Positions 51,942 to 60,372 of a stretch of DNA of 64,000 nucleotides are shown piece by piece; position 1 is the first letter of the stretch, and the number at the start of each line of letters is the position of its first letter. Made by a program: the position numbers and the translations under genes. The notes beneath the pieces were generated by a model that was not told where the DNA came from, searched no databases, and was given only the letters and a program-made list of their open reading frames with translations. The stretch comes from Nocardia flavorosea (GTDB lineage: Bacteria > Actinomycetota > Actinomycetes > Mycobacteriales > Mycobacteriaceae): assembly GCF_015477805.1 (NCBI RefSeq), contig NZ_JADLQL010000001.1, positions 806,001 through 870,000 on the forward strand, read 5' to 3'.

Positions 51942-52407
51942 CCGGTCCCTCGGCTCCGTGCGGCCCCGGGTCCGCCGACCCTGTCGCCAGGGTTCCCCGA
52001 TAGCTCCACCAGTGGGAGAACGGCTGTCCGGCCACGGCTCCAGCAGCAGCTTCGACGAGAACCGTTCACCGTCATATCGGGCGCACGCGCCGGCGTCGGG
52101 ATGAAAATGCGGGTCCGAGCCGCCGCCGATGCCGAGCACGCACAGCGCGGCCGGTGCCCGCGGACGGCATGTTCTCGCGCACAATTCGAGCCATTACCCT
52201 CCGTTCACCGATCCCGGGGTCGGTGAACGAGGAGATCCGCCGCGTCATGGCACCGTGAAAACAGCGCGGCGGAAACGGCAGGGACCGGCTCGGTGCGGCA
52301 GGCCGCCGACCGGCCGAGCCGGCTCCGCTGCCACAGCGCCGGTTCCGGTGCGCCGTAAGGTTATCGCTACGATTGCCGGGACATTATGCCCACTTTCGGA
52401 GGAACGC
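51942..52407. other. Intergenic stretch before lsr2, with a coding-like minus-strand fragment
   Basis: About 466 bases. At 52020-52139 the minus strand reads GIGGGSDPHFHPDAGACARY and on to KLLLEPWPDS with G/C-rich third positions, like a fragment of a real protein, then degenerates; no start, ribosome-binding site or homologue is recognised. The rest has no gene and includes the lsr2 promoter. Confidence 0.3.
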
Positions 52408-52743
52408 ATGGCGCGCAAGGTCATCGTCGAGATGGTCGACGACTACGACGGAACTTCCCCGGCGGAGGAGACCGTCACCTTGGCTCTGGACGGTGTCACC
52501 TACGAGATCGATCTCTCGGCACGTAACGCCGGCAAGCTGCGCGATATCGTCGGAGGGTGGGCTGCGCACGCACGCCGGACCGGCGGCCGGGCCACCAAGA
52601 GCAAACGTCCCGCCCAGGCCGCGACCGATACACGGCAGACCCAGGCCATCCGCGAATGGGCCCGCGCCAACGGTATGGAGGTCTCGAACCGCGGCCGGAT
52701 CGCGGCCGAGGTGATCGAGGCGTACAAGAAAGCGCACAAGTAG
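52408..52743 (+). CDS. lsr2: Lsr2 nucleoid-associated protein (H-NS-like)
   Basis: Small DNA-bridging protein of 111 residues that silences AT-rich genes. N-terminal dimerisation domain: MARKVIVEMVDDYDGTSPAE, TVTLALDGVTYEIDLSARNA and KLRDIVGGW. A linker rich in Lys/Arg leads to the C-terminal DNA-binding domain, IREWARANGMEVSNRGRIAA, with the AT-hook-like RGR that contacts the minor groove. ATG 52408 follows GGAGGAACGC. Length and both domains match mycobacterial Lsr2. It stands alone ahead of the mycolyltransferase gene. Confidence 0.97.
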   Translation: MARKVIVEMVDDYDGTSPAEETVTLALDGVTYEIDLSARNAGKLRDIVGGWAAHARRTGGRATKSKRPAQAATDTRQTQAIREWARANGMEVSNRGRIAAEVIEAYKKAHK

Positions 52744-52809
52744 CGGGGAGGGGATTGCGGCGGCCACCCCGGGCGACCGGAACCGGTCATAGGCGGACCG
52801 GCTCTGTCG

Positions 52810-52823
52810 CGTGACACATCACA
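52810..52823. promoter_or_regulatory. Palindrome CGTGACACATCACA upstream of mycolyltransferase
   Basis: GTGA-CACA-TCAC, same half-sites and 4-base spacing as at 2088 and 10929, 160 bases before the mycolyltransferase start. Confidence 0.3.
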
Positions 52824-52982
52824 AAAAGGTAACGGAACGCTTTCCGGGAACGACACAGCTACCGGTATGCCGATGCCGTGGCGGGGCCACGCGTTGTTCG
52901 GCACCGGTCGGGAAGCGTCCGGACGGCGGAAGCCGGCCGGACGCACGATGTGCTCACACCGGACGAAAGGCCCTGTTCCCTC

Positions 52983-54050
52983 ATGCGATTGTCACCGGCG
53001 ACCCTCGCCCTCCGCAGCCGCCGTAGATTCTGGCTGGCCACCGCCGCGCTCGCCGTGATGATCCAGGCAATATCACTGGTCAGTGGCGGGGCTCCCGCCG
53101 CACGGGCCGCCTTCGATCCCGCGGGTACCGATTTCTGGGTCGACTCCGCCATGGGCCCCATCAAATCCCGCGTATTCCGTGCCGCCGACGGCAATACCTC
53201 CCGGGTGGTGTACGCGCTCGACGGGATGCGCGCCCGGGAGGATCTCAGCGGCTGGGAGATCGATACCGATATCGCCCGGGAATTCACCAAGTGGAATATC
53301 AATGTGGTGATGCCGGTCGGCGGGCAGTCCAGCTTCTACACCGATTGGAACGCTCCCAGCACCTTCCTCGGCCTTCCGCCGGGAACCGGGTCCGGGAACG
53401 GGTCGTCGTCGGGTTCGGCGTCCGGATCCGGCGGGCTGCAGGTGCTGGCGGAGGGCCCCGGGAAGTCCTACACCTATAAGTGGGAGACCTTCCTGACCCG
53501 CGATCTGCCCAACGCCCTGCGCGACCGACTGGGTTTCGCGAGCCACCGCAACGGCGTGTTCGGCCTGTCGATGGGAGGTAGCGCCGCACTCACCCTTGCC
53601 GCGCACTACCCGGGCCAGTTCAGCTTCGCCGGCTCCTATTCCGGCTACCTGAACATCTCGGCGCCCGGTATGCGGGAGGCGATCCGGGTGGCGATGATCG
53701 ACGCCGGCGGTTACAACGTGGATTCGATGGCTGCGCCGTGGGATCCGAAATGGCTGCATATCGACCCGTTCGTCGCCGCACCCCACCTGGTCGCCAACAA
53801 CACACGCCTGTGGGTTTCGGCCGCGAGCGGGCTGCCCACCGCGACCGACGGCCCGAGTATCGGCACCGTCAACGGCATGGGTCTGGAGGCGCTGGCGCTG
53901 GTGAACACCCGGGCATTCCAGGTCCGGATGGCGACCCTGGGGGCACAGAACGTGCACTACGACTTCCCCTCCCACGGTATCCACGCTTGGAACAACTGGG
54001 CCGATCAGGCTCTTCGGATGCTGCCTGACCTCTCGGCGAATATCGGGTGA
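52983..54050 (+). CDS. Antigen 85-type mycolyltransferase / esterase
   Basis: Exported alpha/beta hydrolase of 355 residues that transfers mycolic acid to trehalose monomycolate or arabinogalactan (family role). Signal peptide: FWLATAALAVMIQAISLVSG then PAARA. The mature N-terminus has WVDSAMGPIKSRVFRAADG; VVYALDGMRAREDLSGWEID and VMPVGGQSSFYTDWN are Ag85 hallmarks. The nucleophile is in GVFGLSMGGSAAL (Ser near 196); HGIHAWNNWADQ carries the His. Residues 134-154 are a Gly/Ser-only insert next to the active-site loop, odd for this family. ATG 52983 lies downstream of GAAAGG. Confidence 0.92.
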   Translation: MRLSPATLALRSRRRFWLATAALAVMIQAISLVSGGAPAARAAFDPAGTDFWVDSAMGPIKSRVFRAADGNTSRVVYALDGMRAREDLSGWEIDTDIAREFTKWNINVVMPVGGQSSFYTDWNAPSTFLGLPPGTGSGNGSSSGSASGSGGLQVLAEGPGKSYTYKWETFLTRDLPNALRDRLGFASHRNGVFGLSMGGSAALTLAAHYPGQFSFAGSYSGYLNISAPGMREAIRVAMIDAGGYNVDSMAAPWDPKWLHIDPFVAAPHLVANNTRLWVSAASGLPTATDGPSIGTVNGMGLEALALVNTRAFQVRMATLGAQNVHYDFPSHGIHAWNNWADQALRMLPDLSANIG

Positions 54051-54143
54051 CGTCTGCCGCCTCGGCCCCGGACGGCTATGCCCGGCCCGGGTGCAATGCA
54101 GTCGCTCAGCAGTATCGGTATCGACTGGGTAAGGTTCGGGTTC

Positions 54144-55199
54144 ATGGCGCATGAGGATGTAATCGATTCCCCCGGCAACACTTTCGTCGCCGGTGAGCTC
54201 CCGGTGGGGTTGCGTTACCGCGCCCGCGACCATTATGTGGTCGGCCGGGAGAAGATCCGCGAGTTCGCCCGCGCCGTGCAGGATCACCATCCGGTGCACT
54301 GGTCCGAGGGCGCCGGTATCGACTACGGATACGACGGCCTGATCGCCCCGGCGACGTTCTTCTCGGTGCCCGGGTTCCTCGCGCAGACCGAAATGTTCGA
54401 ATCCGTGATGACCGGCTACGACCTGAGCCAGGTCATGCAGACCGATCAGGTGATCCGTTATCACCAGCCGATTCGGCCGGGTGACGCCTTATCATTCGAG
54501 GTCCATCTCGAATCGGTACGCCATGCGTTCGGCGGCGATCTCATGTCGTTCGAAACCGTGGTCACCGATCAGAATGGTGCGCTGGTTCTGGTGTCGCGGA
54601 CCGATGTGGTCGGGCGTAGCGGCGCCGGCCCGGATCTCGGCGAACTGGGTGCCGGCGTCCTCATGCACGGTTTCCGGCCCGGCGGCGATCGCACCGTCCC
54701 GGTCCGGCGGGCGGGTTCGGCCGTGCGCCCACCGGCTCTGCGGCCCGCCCGGCCCGCCGCCGAGCCGCCGGCCGGCCCGTCCGTCCGCGATTTCGATACG
54801 GTCCGGGCCGGCGACGAACTGCCCGCCCGGACGGTGCGGTTCACGATCGGCGATCTGGTGAATTACGCCGGGGTCTCCGGGGATCCGAACCCGATTCACT
54901 GGAGTGCCGAGGTCGCCGGCCGCGTGGACCTCGAGGCCCCGGTGGCGCACGGGATGCTGACGATCGGCACGGCCGCCGGCTTCGTCACCTCCTGGCTCGG
55001 CGATCCGGGTGCGCTCCGGGAGTACGCGGTCCGTCTCACCAGTCCGGTCTTCGTCACCCGCGAGGGCGCCGACATCGAATTCACCGGCCGGGTGAAGGCA
55101 ACCGATCCCGCCACGCGTACCGCGACCGTCGCGCTCACCGCCCGGCACCAGGGCCGCCGGGTATTCGGCCGCGCGACAGCCGTGGTCCGGTTGCGCTGA
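54144..55199 (+). CDS. Fused HadA/HadB-like (3R)-hydroxyacyl dehydratase, double hot-dog
   Basis: Protein of 351 residues with two hot-dog domains. The first (about 10-160) resembles the FAS1-like/HadA dehydratase: YVVGREKIREFARAVQDHHP, YDGLIAPATFFSVPGFLA and QVIRYHQPIRPGDALSFEV. The second (about 215-350) is MaoC/HadB-like with the hydratase motif NYAGVSGDPNPIHWS, then VAHGMLTIGTAAGFVTSWL. A Pro/Ala linker joins them. In mycobacteria HadA and HadB are separate subunits of FAS-II (family knowledge); here they are one chain. It could serve mycolate elongation or another acyl pathway. ATG 54144 has AAGG upstream. Confidence 0.85.
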   Translation: MAHEDVIDSPGNTFVAGELPVGLRYRARDHYVVGREKIREFARAVQDHHPVHWSEGAGIDYGYDGLIAPATFFSVPGFLAQTEMFESVMTGYDLSQVMQTDQVIRYHQPIRPGDALSFEVHLESVRHAFGGDLMSFETVVTDQNGALVLVSRTDVVGRSGAGPDLGELGAGVLMHGFRPGGDRTVPVRRAGSAVRPPALRPARPAAEPPAGPSVRDFDTVRAGDELPARTVRFTIGDLVNYAGVSGDPNPIHWSAEVAGRVDLEAPVAHGMLTIGTAAGFVTSWLGDPGALREYAVRLTSPVFVTREGADIEFTGRVKATDPATRTATVALTARHQGRRVFGRATAVVRLR

Positions 55200-55274
55200 C
55201 CGGCTGCAGCCCGTGATCGGTACCACACTCAGCAGCCTTGACCGCAACCTTGGTCGAGGTTGCAAGCTGTCGTC

Positions 55275-55724
55275 ATGAGCGCGACAGCCTTCGAACGCCC
55301 CGTGGTCGCCGACCACACGGCCGACCACGCCGCCGATATCGCCGCGATCCGGCAGCTGGTCACCGATGTCGAAACCGGATACAACACCAACGACGCGGAG
55401 TTGATGGTCAGCGGATTCACCGCCGATGCCGCGGCCGGCAATGCGGTGGGCGCGATCGTCTCCGGGTACGACGCCCTCCTGGATGCCGCCCGGTACGGTC
55501 TCGCCGGTTTCCTCGCCGACGAATACGTACGGTACGAGGTGACCGATATCGTGTTCCTCCGCCCGGATATCGCCATCGCCCACAAGGCCGCCCGCGCGGT
55601 CACCGCGCAGGGTGAACCCATCGACCGCGATCCCGCGATGGTCGCGCTGTACGTGCTGGTCCAGGAAGATGGGCGCTGGTGGGTCGCGGCACGGCAGAAC
55701 ACCCCGGTACCCGCATCCGCCTGA
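55275..55724 (+). CDS. SnoaL-like / DUF4440 family protein
   Basis: Protein of 149 residues with an NTF2-like fold: AAIRQLVTDVETGYNTNDAE, LMVSGFTADAAAGNAVGAIV, YDALLDAARYGLAGFLADEY, DIAIAHKAARAVTAQGEPID and ALYVLVQEDGRWWVAARQNT. This matches SgcJ/EcaC-type SnoaL-like proteins of unknown function. ATG 55275 is chosen because earlier residues (QAVV) add nothing; a GAGG lies upstream. It is in line with the hydratase gene, 75 bases after it. Confidence 0.75.
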   Translation: MSATAFERPVVADHTADHAADIAAIRQLVTDVETGYNTNDAELMVSGFTADAAAGNAVGAIVSGYDALLDAARYGLAGFLADEYVRYEVTDIVFLRPDIAIAHKAARAVTAQGEPIDRDPAMVALYVLVQEDGRWWVAARQNTPVPASA

Positions 55725-55760
55725 CCGTGTCCGCCGGGGCCGGCTCTGGGCCGCGCGGGT

Positions 55761-55774
55761 AATACCGGGGTATT
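55761..55774. promoter_or_regulatory. Inverted repeat AATACC-GG-GGTATT at start of BrnT-like gene
   Basis: 6-2-6 inverted repeat ending 7 bases before the GTG start of the 102-residue gene. Such a site overlapping the translation start region would suit autorepression by the ribbon-helix-helix partner. Confidence 0.5.
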
Positions 55775-55781
55775 ATCGTGG

Positions 55782-56090
55782 GTGCCCGTGGATCACGGGC
55801 AATACGAATGGTGGGCCGGAGCGTACGACCTGCTCCACCGCAGCGGAATCGAGCCCTGGGAAGTATTGGAGGTGCTGTATTCACCGCGGCGGTGGCCCCG
55901 GGCGGCGACGAGCCGCGAGGGACTACCCACCGCGACCGTCTGGGGTCGTACCGACGACGGCCGCGCCCTGATCGTGCTGCTGCGGTGGCTCCGCGCCGAC
56001 GCCCGCTGGCAGATTCTGCTGGCGAGCCCGATGCGGCCCCACCAGCTCGCCGAATACACCGCATGGGAGGCGACCCGAGATGACCGATAA
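55782..56090 (+). CDS. BrnT-like protein of 102 residues, candidate toxin
   Basis: Small protein whose layout resembles BrnT-type ribonuclease toxins: YEWWAGAYDLLHRSGIEPWE then VLEVLYSPRRWP at the N-terminus, then VWGRTDDGRALIVLL and WQILLASPMRPHQLAEYTAW, comparable to the GRxxDGRxLxVVF and RIISARxxxxxExxxY segments of BrnT. Identity is low and the match is only by layout. It overlaps the following ribbon-helix-helix-like gene by 11 bases, with the same order (toxin first) as brnT-brnA. GTG 55782 or GTG 55788 could be the start. An inverted repeat lies just upstream. Confidence 0.55.
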   Translation: MPVDHGQYEWWAGAYDLLHRSGIEPWEVLEVLYSPRRWPRAATSREGLPTATVWGRTDDGRALIVLLRWLRADARWQILLASPMRPHQLAEYTAWEATRDDR

Positions 56091-56409
56091 CGAACCCGGC
56101 CCCGGCTACCCCCGGACTCCCGAGGCGGCCGAGGACTTCCTGAACTCGCTCGCCTACGACGACGCGGCCGCTCTGCCACCGCTACCGCCGACCACGGACC
56201 GGATCGAACAGGGTATGGTCGCCACCTCGTTCAAATGGACGCCCGAGATGCGCGACCGGGTCCGGCGCAAGGCCGCCGAACACGGTGTGACACCGTCCAT
56301 CCTGATCCGCCAGTACATCGAGATGGGCCTGCTCGCCGAGCAGTCCGAACGGATGATCCCGCTGGCCGACGCGGTCCGCGCGCTCACCAGCCTGCCGCAT
56401 TCGGCTTGA
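56080..56409 (+). CDS. Ribbon-helix-helix-like protein, candidate antitoxin (BrnA-like)
   Basis: Protein of 109 residues. The N-terminal half is acidic and unstructured in appearance (PRTPEAAEDFLNSLAYDDA, LPPLPPTTDRIE). The C-terminal half, VATSFKWTPEMRDRVRRKAA then EHGVTPSILIRQYIEMGLLA, is like a CopG/MetJ ribbon-helix-helix: strand, helix, turn, helix. ATG 56080 lies inside the end of the preceding gene (11-base overlap). This gene order and overlap fit a BrnTA-like module with the antitoxin as autorepressor. Confidence 0.6.
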   Translation: MTDNEPGPGYPRTPEAAEDFLNSLAYDDAAALPPLPPTTDRIEQGMVATSFKWTPEMRDRVRRKAAEHGVTPSILIRQYIEMGLLAEQSERMIPLADAVRALTSLPHSA

Positions 56410-56612
56410 CCCGGTAGCGCGTACCCGGCCCGGACGCGTCGACTCGCGAAAACCGCCCCGTCCGTCGGACGGCCGGTGCCGGCCATGCTGCTTCCCGCGG
56501 CGCGCTCGCCAGAGTTGCCCGGAATCGGCTGCGTATACCGCGGTCCGGACGAACCTGCGCCTGTTCCGCCGCGGACCTGCGCGGCGTTTGCCGGTGACCG
56601 TCGATCAGCAGA

Positions 56613-57029
56613 TCACGGTGCAGGCGGCGCGCCGGTTTCCGTACAGAACGGGTGGCACGATCCGGGCGTCGGGGTCACCCGTGCGGGTTGATCGCCGAAG
56701 TCCGCCGAGCTCACCAGCACCATCACCACCAGCGCTACACCGATGACCAGCCCGAAGATCAAGAGCGTGGGCCACAGCCAGGTTCGCATCGGCTTCTCCC
56801 GGGCCACCGGAACCCGCGGCGTCATGGAATCGGCCGGGTCGACCGGACTCATCGAGTCCCCCGGGTTCATCGGAACCGTCGCGTTTTCCGAGTCCACGCG
56901 ATCGACCGGGTCCGCCGAGCTCATCGGGTCGGCGGGGCTCATCGGATCGGCCATCTGCAAAGGATCGGCCGGATTCGCCGGGTCGAGCGACCACGCAGTA
57001 TCGCGTTCGAGGCCACCGTTATCGTTCAT
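56613..57029 (-). CDS. Single-pass membrane protein with acidic DP-rich repeats
   Basis: Protein of 138 residues. Its N-terminal 75 residues are degenerate repeats of a 6-8 residue DPxxPADPM type (DPANPADPLQMADPMSPADP; MSSADPVDRVDSENATV). One transmembrane helix follows, WLWPTLLIFGLVIGVALVVM, and then an external-facing tail with SCHPFCTET, a possible disulfide. ATG 57029 is preceded by GGAGG by 7 bases. It is divergent from the TPP enzyme gene. No family recognised. The repeat region is coded by a degenerate DNA repeat around 56820-57000. Confidence 0.65.
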   Translation of the reverse strand: MNDNGGLERDTAWSLDPANPADPLQMADPMSPADPMSSADPVDRVDSENATVPMNPGDSMSPVDPADSMTPRVPVAREKPMRTWLWPTLLIFGLVIGVALVVMVLVSSADFGDQPARVTPTPGSCHPFCTETGAPPAP

Positions 57030-57376
57030 GCCAACCACCTCCAGGGTTCTCCGGCACCGGTTACCCGAATACGGCAGCCGATCACATTCGGGCATCGCTG
57101 CGGCTGCGGCGGCAACGGTCGGGTATCCATCCGCCGCCGCAACGGCAATGGCCACGCGACGAGAGCCGCCTGCCGCCTGATCGCCGGCGCCGCGGGCACC
57201 GGCCGTGAAATCGTCCGGTGGTCACCGGACCAGCTGTTGCAGGAACGAGCTGCCGCAACGTTCGACCCGACCGGGGCGGCACCAGCCCGCACCGTCGCCG
57301 GGCGCCGTGGTTGAACAGGCGCCGAACGGGTAGGCCGCCCGCGACGCCGCGCCATCCACCACACCCAGGAGGACTC
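57030..57376. other. Divergent intergenic region, membrane protein / TPP enzyme
   Basis: About 347 bases with no supported gene. Must hold the promoters of both flanking genes; I see no strong palindrome. Confidence 0.5.
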
Positions 57377-59158
57377 ATGTCGCTGCAGGTGGGCGATTAC
57401 GTACTGCAACGTCTCCGCGAATGGGGTGTCGACCAGGTCTTCGGCTACCCGGGCGACGGGATCAACGGGCTCGTGGCCGCCTTCGGCCGCGCCGACAACC
57501 GGCCCCGGTTCGTCCAGTCACGCCACGAGGAGATGTCGGCATTCCAGGCGACCGGTTTCGCCAAGTTCAGCGGGAAGGTCGGGGTGTGCACCGCGACCTC
57601 GGGCCCCGGTGCGATCCATCTGCTCAACGGCCTCTACGACGCCAAGCTCGACCACGTCCCGGTGGTCGCGATCGTCGGCCAGACGGCGCGCAGCGCGATG
57701 GGCGGTAACTACCAGCAGGAAGTCGACCTGCAATCGCTGTTCAAGGATGTCGCCTCGGACTATCTCGTCGAGGTGAACGTCGCGAGCCAGCTCCCCAACG
57801 CGCTGGACCGCGCCTTCCGCACCGCAATGTCGCGGCGCGCGCCGACGGTGGTGATACTGCCCGCCGACCTGCAGGAAGAGCAGTACGAGCCACCGGAGCA
57901 CGCGTTCAAACAGGTGCCGTCGAGCCCGCCCAGCAGCCAGCACACCACGCTCACCCCGCCGACGGCGGAACTCGAGCGGGCGGCCGAGGTGATCGACCAG
58001 GGCACACGGGTCGCGATGCTCATCGGGCAGGGCGCGCGGGCCGCCGCCGCGGAGGTGCTCGAGGTCGCCGAACTCACCGGTGCGGGGATCGCCAAGGCGC
58101 TGCTCGGCAAAGATGTACTGTCCGACGAGCTGCCGTTCGTCACCGGGTCCATCGGGCTGCTCGGTACCCGGCCCAGCTATGAACTGATGCGGGACTGCGA
58201 CACCTTGCTCATCGTGGGTTCCAATTTCCCGTACAGCCAGTTCCTGCCGGACTTCGATCAGGCCCGTGCGGTGCAGATCGATATCGACGGCGCGCTGATC
58301 GGCATGCGCTACCCCACCGAGGTCAATCTCGTCGGGGACGCGAAATCGACTCTGCGGCAGTTGCTTCCCTTGCTGGAGCGCAAAACGGACCGCACGTGGC
58401 GGGATACCGTCGAGAAGAATGTGACCCGCTGGTGGGAGACGATCGCGCAGCAGGCGGCGGTGGAAGCGAAACCGATCAACCCGATGCGAGTGGTCACCGA
58501 ACTCTCCGAGCGGATTCCCGAGAACGCCGTCGTCACTGCCGATTCCGGGTCGTCCACCAACTGGTATGCCCGCTGTCTGCGCTTCCGCGGCGATATGCGT
58601 GGCTCGCTCTCGGGCACGCTGGCCACCATGGGGCCCGGTGTGCCGTATGCGATCGGCGCGAAATTCGCGCACCCCGACCGGCCGGTGATCGCCCTGGTCG
58701 GCGACGGAGCCATGCAGATGAACGGCCTCGGCGAACTCATGACCATCGCGCGCTACCAGCACCTCTGGCAGGATCGGCGGCTGATCGTCTGTGTCTTCCA
58801 CAACAACGACCTCAACCAGGTCACCTGGGAGCTGCGCGCCATGGGCGGGGCGCCGAAATTCGAAGAATCCCAGAATCTTCCCGATGTACCCTACGCCGAT
58901 CTGGCACACGAGATGGGACTGGAGGGTATCGCCATCGACCGTCCCGGCGATATCGGGGATATGTGGGAGCGGGCCCTGGCCACCGACAGCCCCACGGTGC
59001 TCGACGTGCGCTGCGATCCGGATGTTCCACCCATTCCGCCGCACGCCTCCTACGAACAGATCAAGGATCTGGGTAAATCGTTGTTACGCGGGGACCCGGA
59101 CGCCTTCCATCTCATGGTGCAGGGGGCCAAGACCAAGGCTCAGGAGCTGCGGGTCTGA
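57377..59158 (+). CDS. Thiamine-pyrophosphate-dependent enzyme, pyruvate oxidase/acetolactate synthase-like
   Basis: TPP enzyme of 593 residues with three domains. VFGYPGDGINGLVAAFG and the TPP-activating Glu in QSRHEEMSAFQATGFAKFSG (near residue 50) start it; the middle domain has RVAMLIGQGARAAAAEVLEV and DTLLIVGSNFPYSQFLPDFD. The TPP-binding motif is LVGDGAMQMNGLGELM ... HNND (about 438-478). It resembles the 'thiamine pyrophosphate-requiring protein' group near PoxB (from memory) rather than true acetolactate synthase. ATG 57377 follows AGGAGG. Reaction unassigned: oxidative or carboligating decarboxylation of pyruvate-like acids. No partner genes adjacent. Confidence 0.88.
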   Translation: MSLQVGDYVLQRLREWGVDQVFGYPGDGINGLVAAFGRADNRPRFVQSRHEEMSAFQATGFAKFSGKVGVCTATSGPGAIHLLNGLYDAKLDHVPVVAIVGQTARSAMGGNYQQEVDLQSLFKDVASDYLVEVNVASQLPNALDRAFRTAMSRRAPTVVILPADLQEEQYEPPEHAFKQVPSSPPSSQHTTLTPPTAELERAAEVIDQGTRVAMLIGQGARAAAAEVLEVAELTGAGIAKALLGKDVLSDELPFVTGSIGLLGTRPSYELMRDCDTLLIVGSNFPYSQFLPDFDQARAVQIDIDGALIGMRYPTEVNLVGDAKSTLRQLLPLLERKTDRTWRDTVEKNVTRWWETIAQQAAVEAKPINPMRVVTELSERIPENAVVTADSGSSTNWYARCLRFRGDMRGSLSGTLATMGPGVPYAIGAKFAHPDRPVIALVGDGAMQMNGLGELMTIARYQHLWQDRRLIVCVFHNNDLNQVTWELRAMGGAPKFEESQNLPDVPYADLAHEMGLEGIAIDRPGDIGDMWERALATDSPTVLDVRCDPDVPPIPPHASYEQIKDLGKSLLRGDPDAFHLMVQGAKTKAQELRV

Positions 59159-59265
59159 GCCGTCTGGTCTCCCGCCCGGTGTCCGGGGCTCGCCGGCGAT
59201 GACACCGCAATCACCGGGCGAGTTTTCGCACTTGCCCGGGCCCGGCCGGGGTCGGCGGCGCCGGT

Positions 59266-60372
59266 TCAGGAGGTCTCTCGATCGCGCTGCCGATCGACCC
59301 GGCTACGGCGTTCCCGGTCGCGATAGCCGTAGGTGGCCTTGCGGACCGTGAGATCGTCCTCCAGCCCCGACCCGACCGCGCCGGCCACGGTGCCCAGCGC
59401 GCTCGCCATCGCGGCAATGGTGAGGTAATCGCCGGGGCCGACCGGGCCACCGAGTACGGTCGCCAGGTAGGTCGGCGGGATGACGAGAGCTACTGCCGCA
59501 CAAGTGCAGAGGAAGAGCACCGCGTAGAAGACCACCGCGCCGATGGCCACCGTGAGCACCGTTCCGGTATTCCGCAACCGGAGATCACGCGCCCGGAGTG
59601 AGCCCTGGAAAGTTTGCGACTCCCACAGACCGTGGCCGACCACGATCCACACCGAGAGCGCGGTGACCGCCACGAGCACCACTCCGGTGAGCCGGAACCC
59701 GCCCAGCGCGGTCGCCAGCTGCCAGATACTCGAATAGAGGATCCCGAACGCGGTACCGGCCAGCGACCCGGCCAGGGCCGAGGACAATCCGATGAACAAC
59801 CGCCACGGCCGGTTCGCGCGCACCATACCGGCGAGCAGACCCGCGAGCCGCGCCGGACCGCCCCGCTCCACGAGTACCGCGTCGGCACCGTCGTCGACGA
59901 TCCGCACGGCCCGGAACGGTGCCCGGACCGCCGCCTCGTACCCGGGACGCGCGGTCGTCGCCGCGCCGGTGCGCAGTGCCTCGACGAGCCCGGCCGCCAG
60001 CTCCCGGAGCCGGCGCCGCAAGTGGAGGCCACCGAGCGCGGGTAACGGAACCAGGGCGACCCGATGCCGCAGATCCAGCGATGCCAGTACGACCCGGCCG
60101 TCACTGCGCATCGGCAGGTCGGTCAGGCACAGGGCGAGGTCCCAGGAGGTGTTGCGAACATGACGCGCGGCCTTGTCGATGACGTATTCGATATCCGGAT
60201 ACATCGCTTCGAACGGGTCGTCGAGAACTTCCACCCGCCACTCGATCCGGTCGTCCTCGCGGGCGAGCGCCGCGGGCAGGGATCGCGCCAGGTCCTGGGC
60301 GAGGCGCGCGGGCAGGTCGGGATCGGCCACCACACCGATGACCACAGTGCCGGGATCCGGCGTTTCGGTCAC
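59266..60372 (-). CDS. Membrane protein of 368 residues, unknown family
   Basis: The N-terminal half (1-200) is soluble and mixed alpha/beta: TVVIGVVADPDLPARLAQDL, YVIDKAARHVRNTSWDLALC, LTDLPMRSDGRVVLASLDLR and VRIVDDGADAVLVERG. The C-terminal half has about four transmembrane helices (LFIGLSSALAGSLAGTAFGI, LTGVVLVAVTALSVWIVVGH, VAIGAVVFYAVLFLCTCAAV, LTIAAMASALGTVAGAVGSG) and a basic tail. The start is GTG 60372, 6 bases after AGGAGG; ATG 60378 abuts the same site. I do not recognise the family. It converges on the TPP enzyme and is divergent from an SDR gene. Confidence 0.75.
   Translation of the reverse strand: MTETPDPGTVVIGVVADPDLPARLAQDLARSLPAALAREDDRIEWRVEVLDDPFEAMYPDIEYVIDKAARHVRNTSWDLALCLTDLPMRSDGRVVLASLDLRHRVALVPLPALGGLHLRRRLRELAAGLVEALRTGAATTARPGYEAAVRAPFRAVRIVDDGADAVLVERGGPARLAGLLAGMVRANRPWRLFIGLSSALAGSLAGTAFGILYSSIWQLATALGGFRLTGVVLVAVTALSVWIVVGHGLWESQTFQGSLRARDLRLRNTGTVLTVAIGAVVFYAVLFLCTCAAVALVIPPTYLATVLGGPVGPGDYLTIAAMASALGTVAGAVGSGLEDDLTVRKATYGYRDRERRSRVDRQRDRETS

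Noticed and set aside
57518..59044. Minus-strand frame of 508 codons inside the TPP gene
   Set aside because: No motif; the plus strand encodes a complete TPP enzyme.
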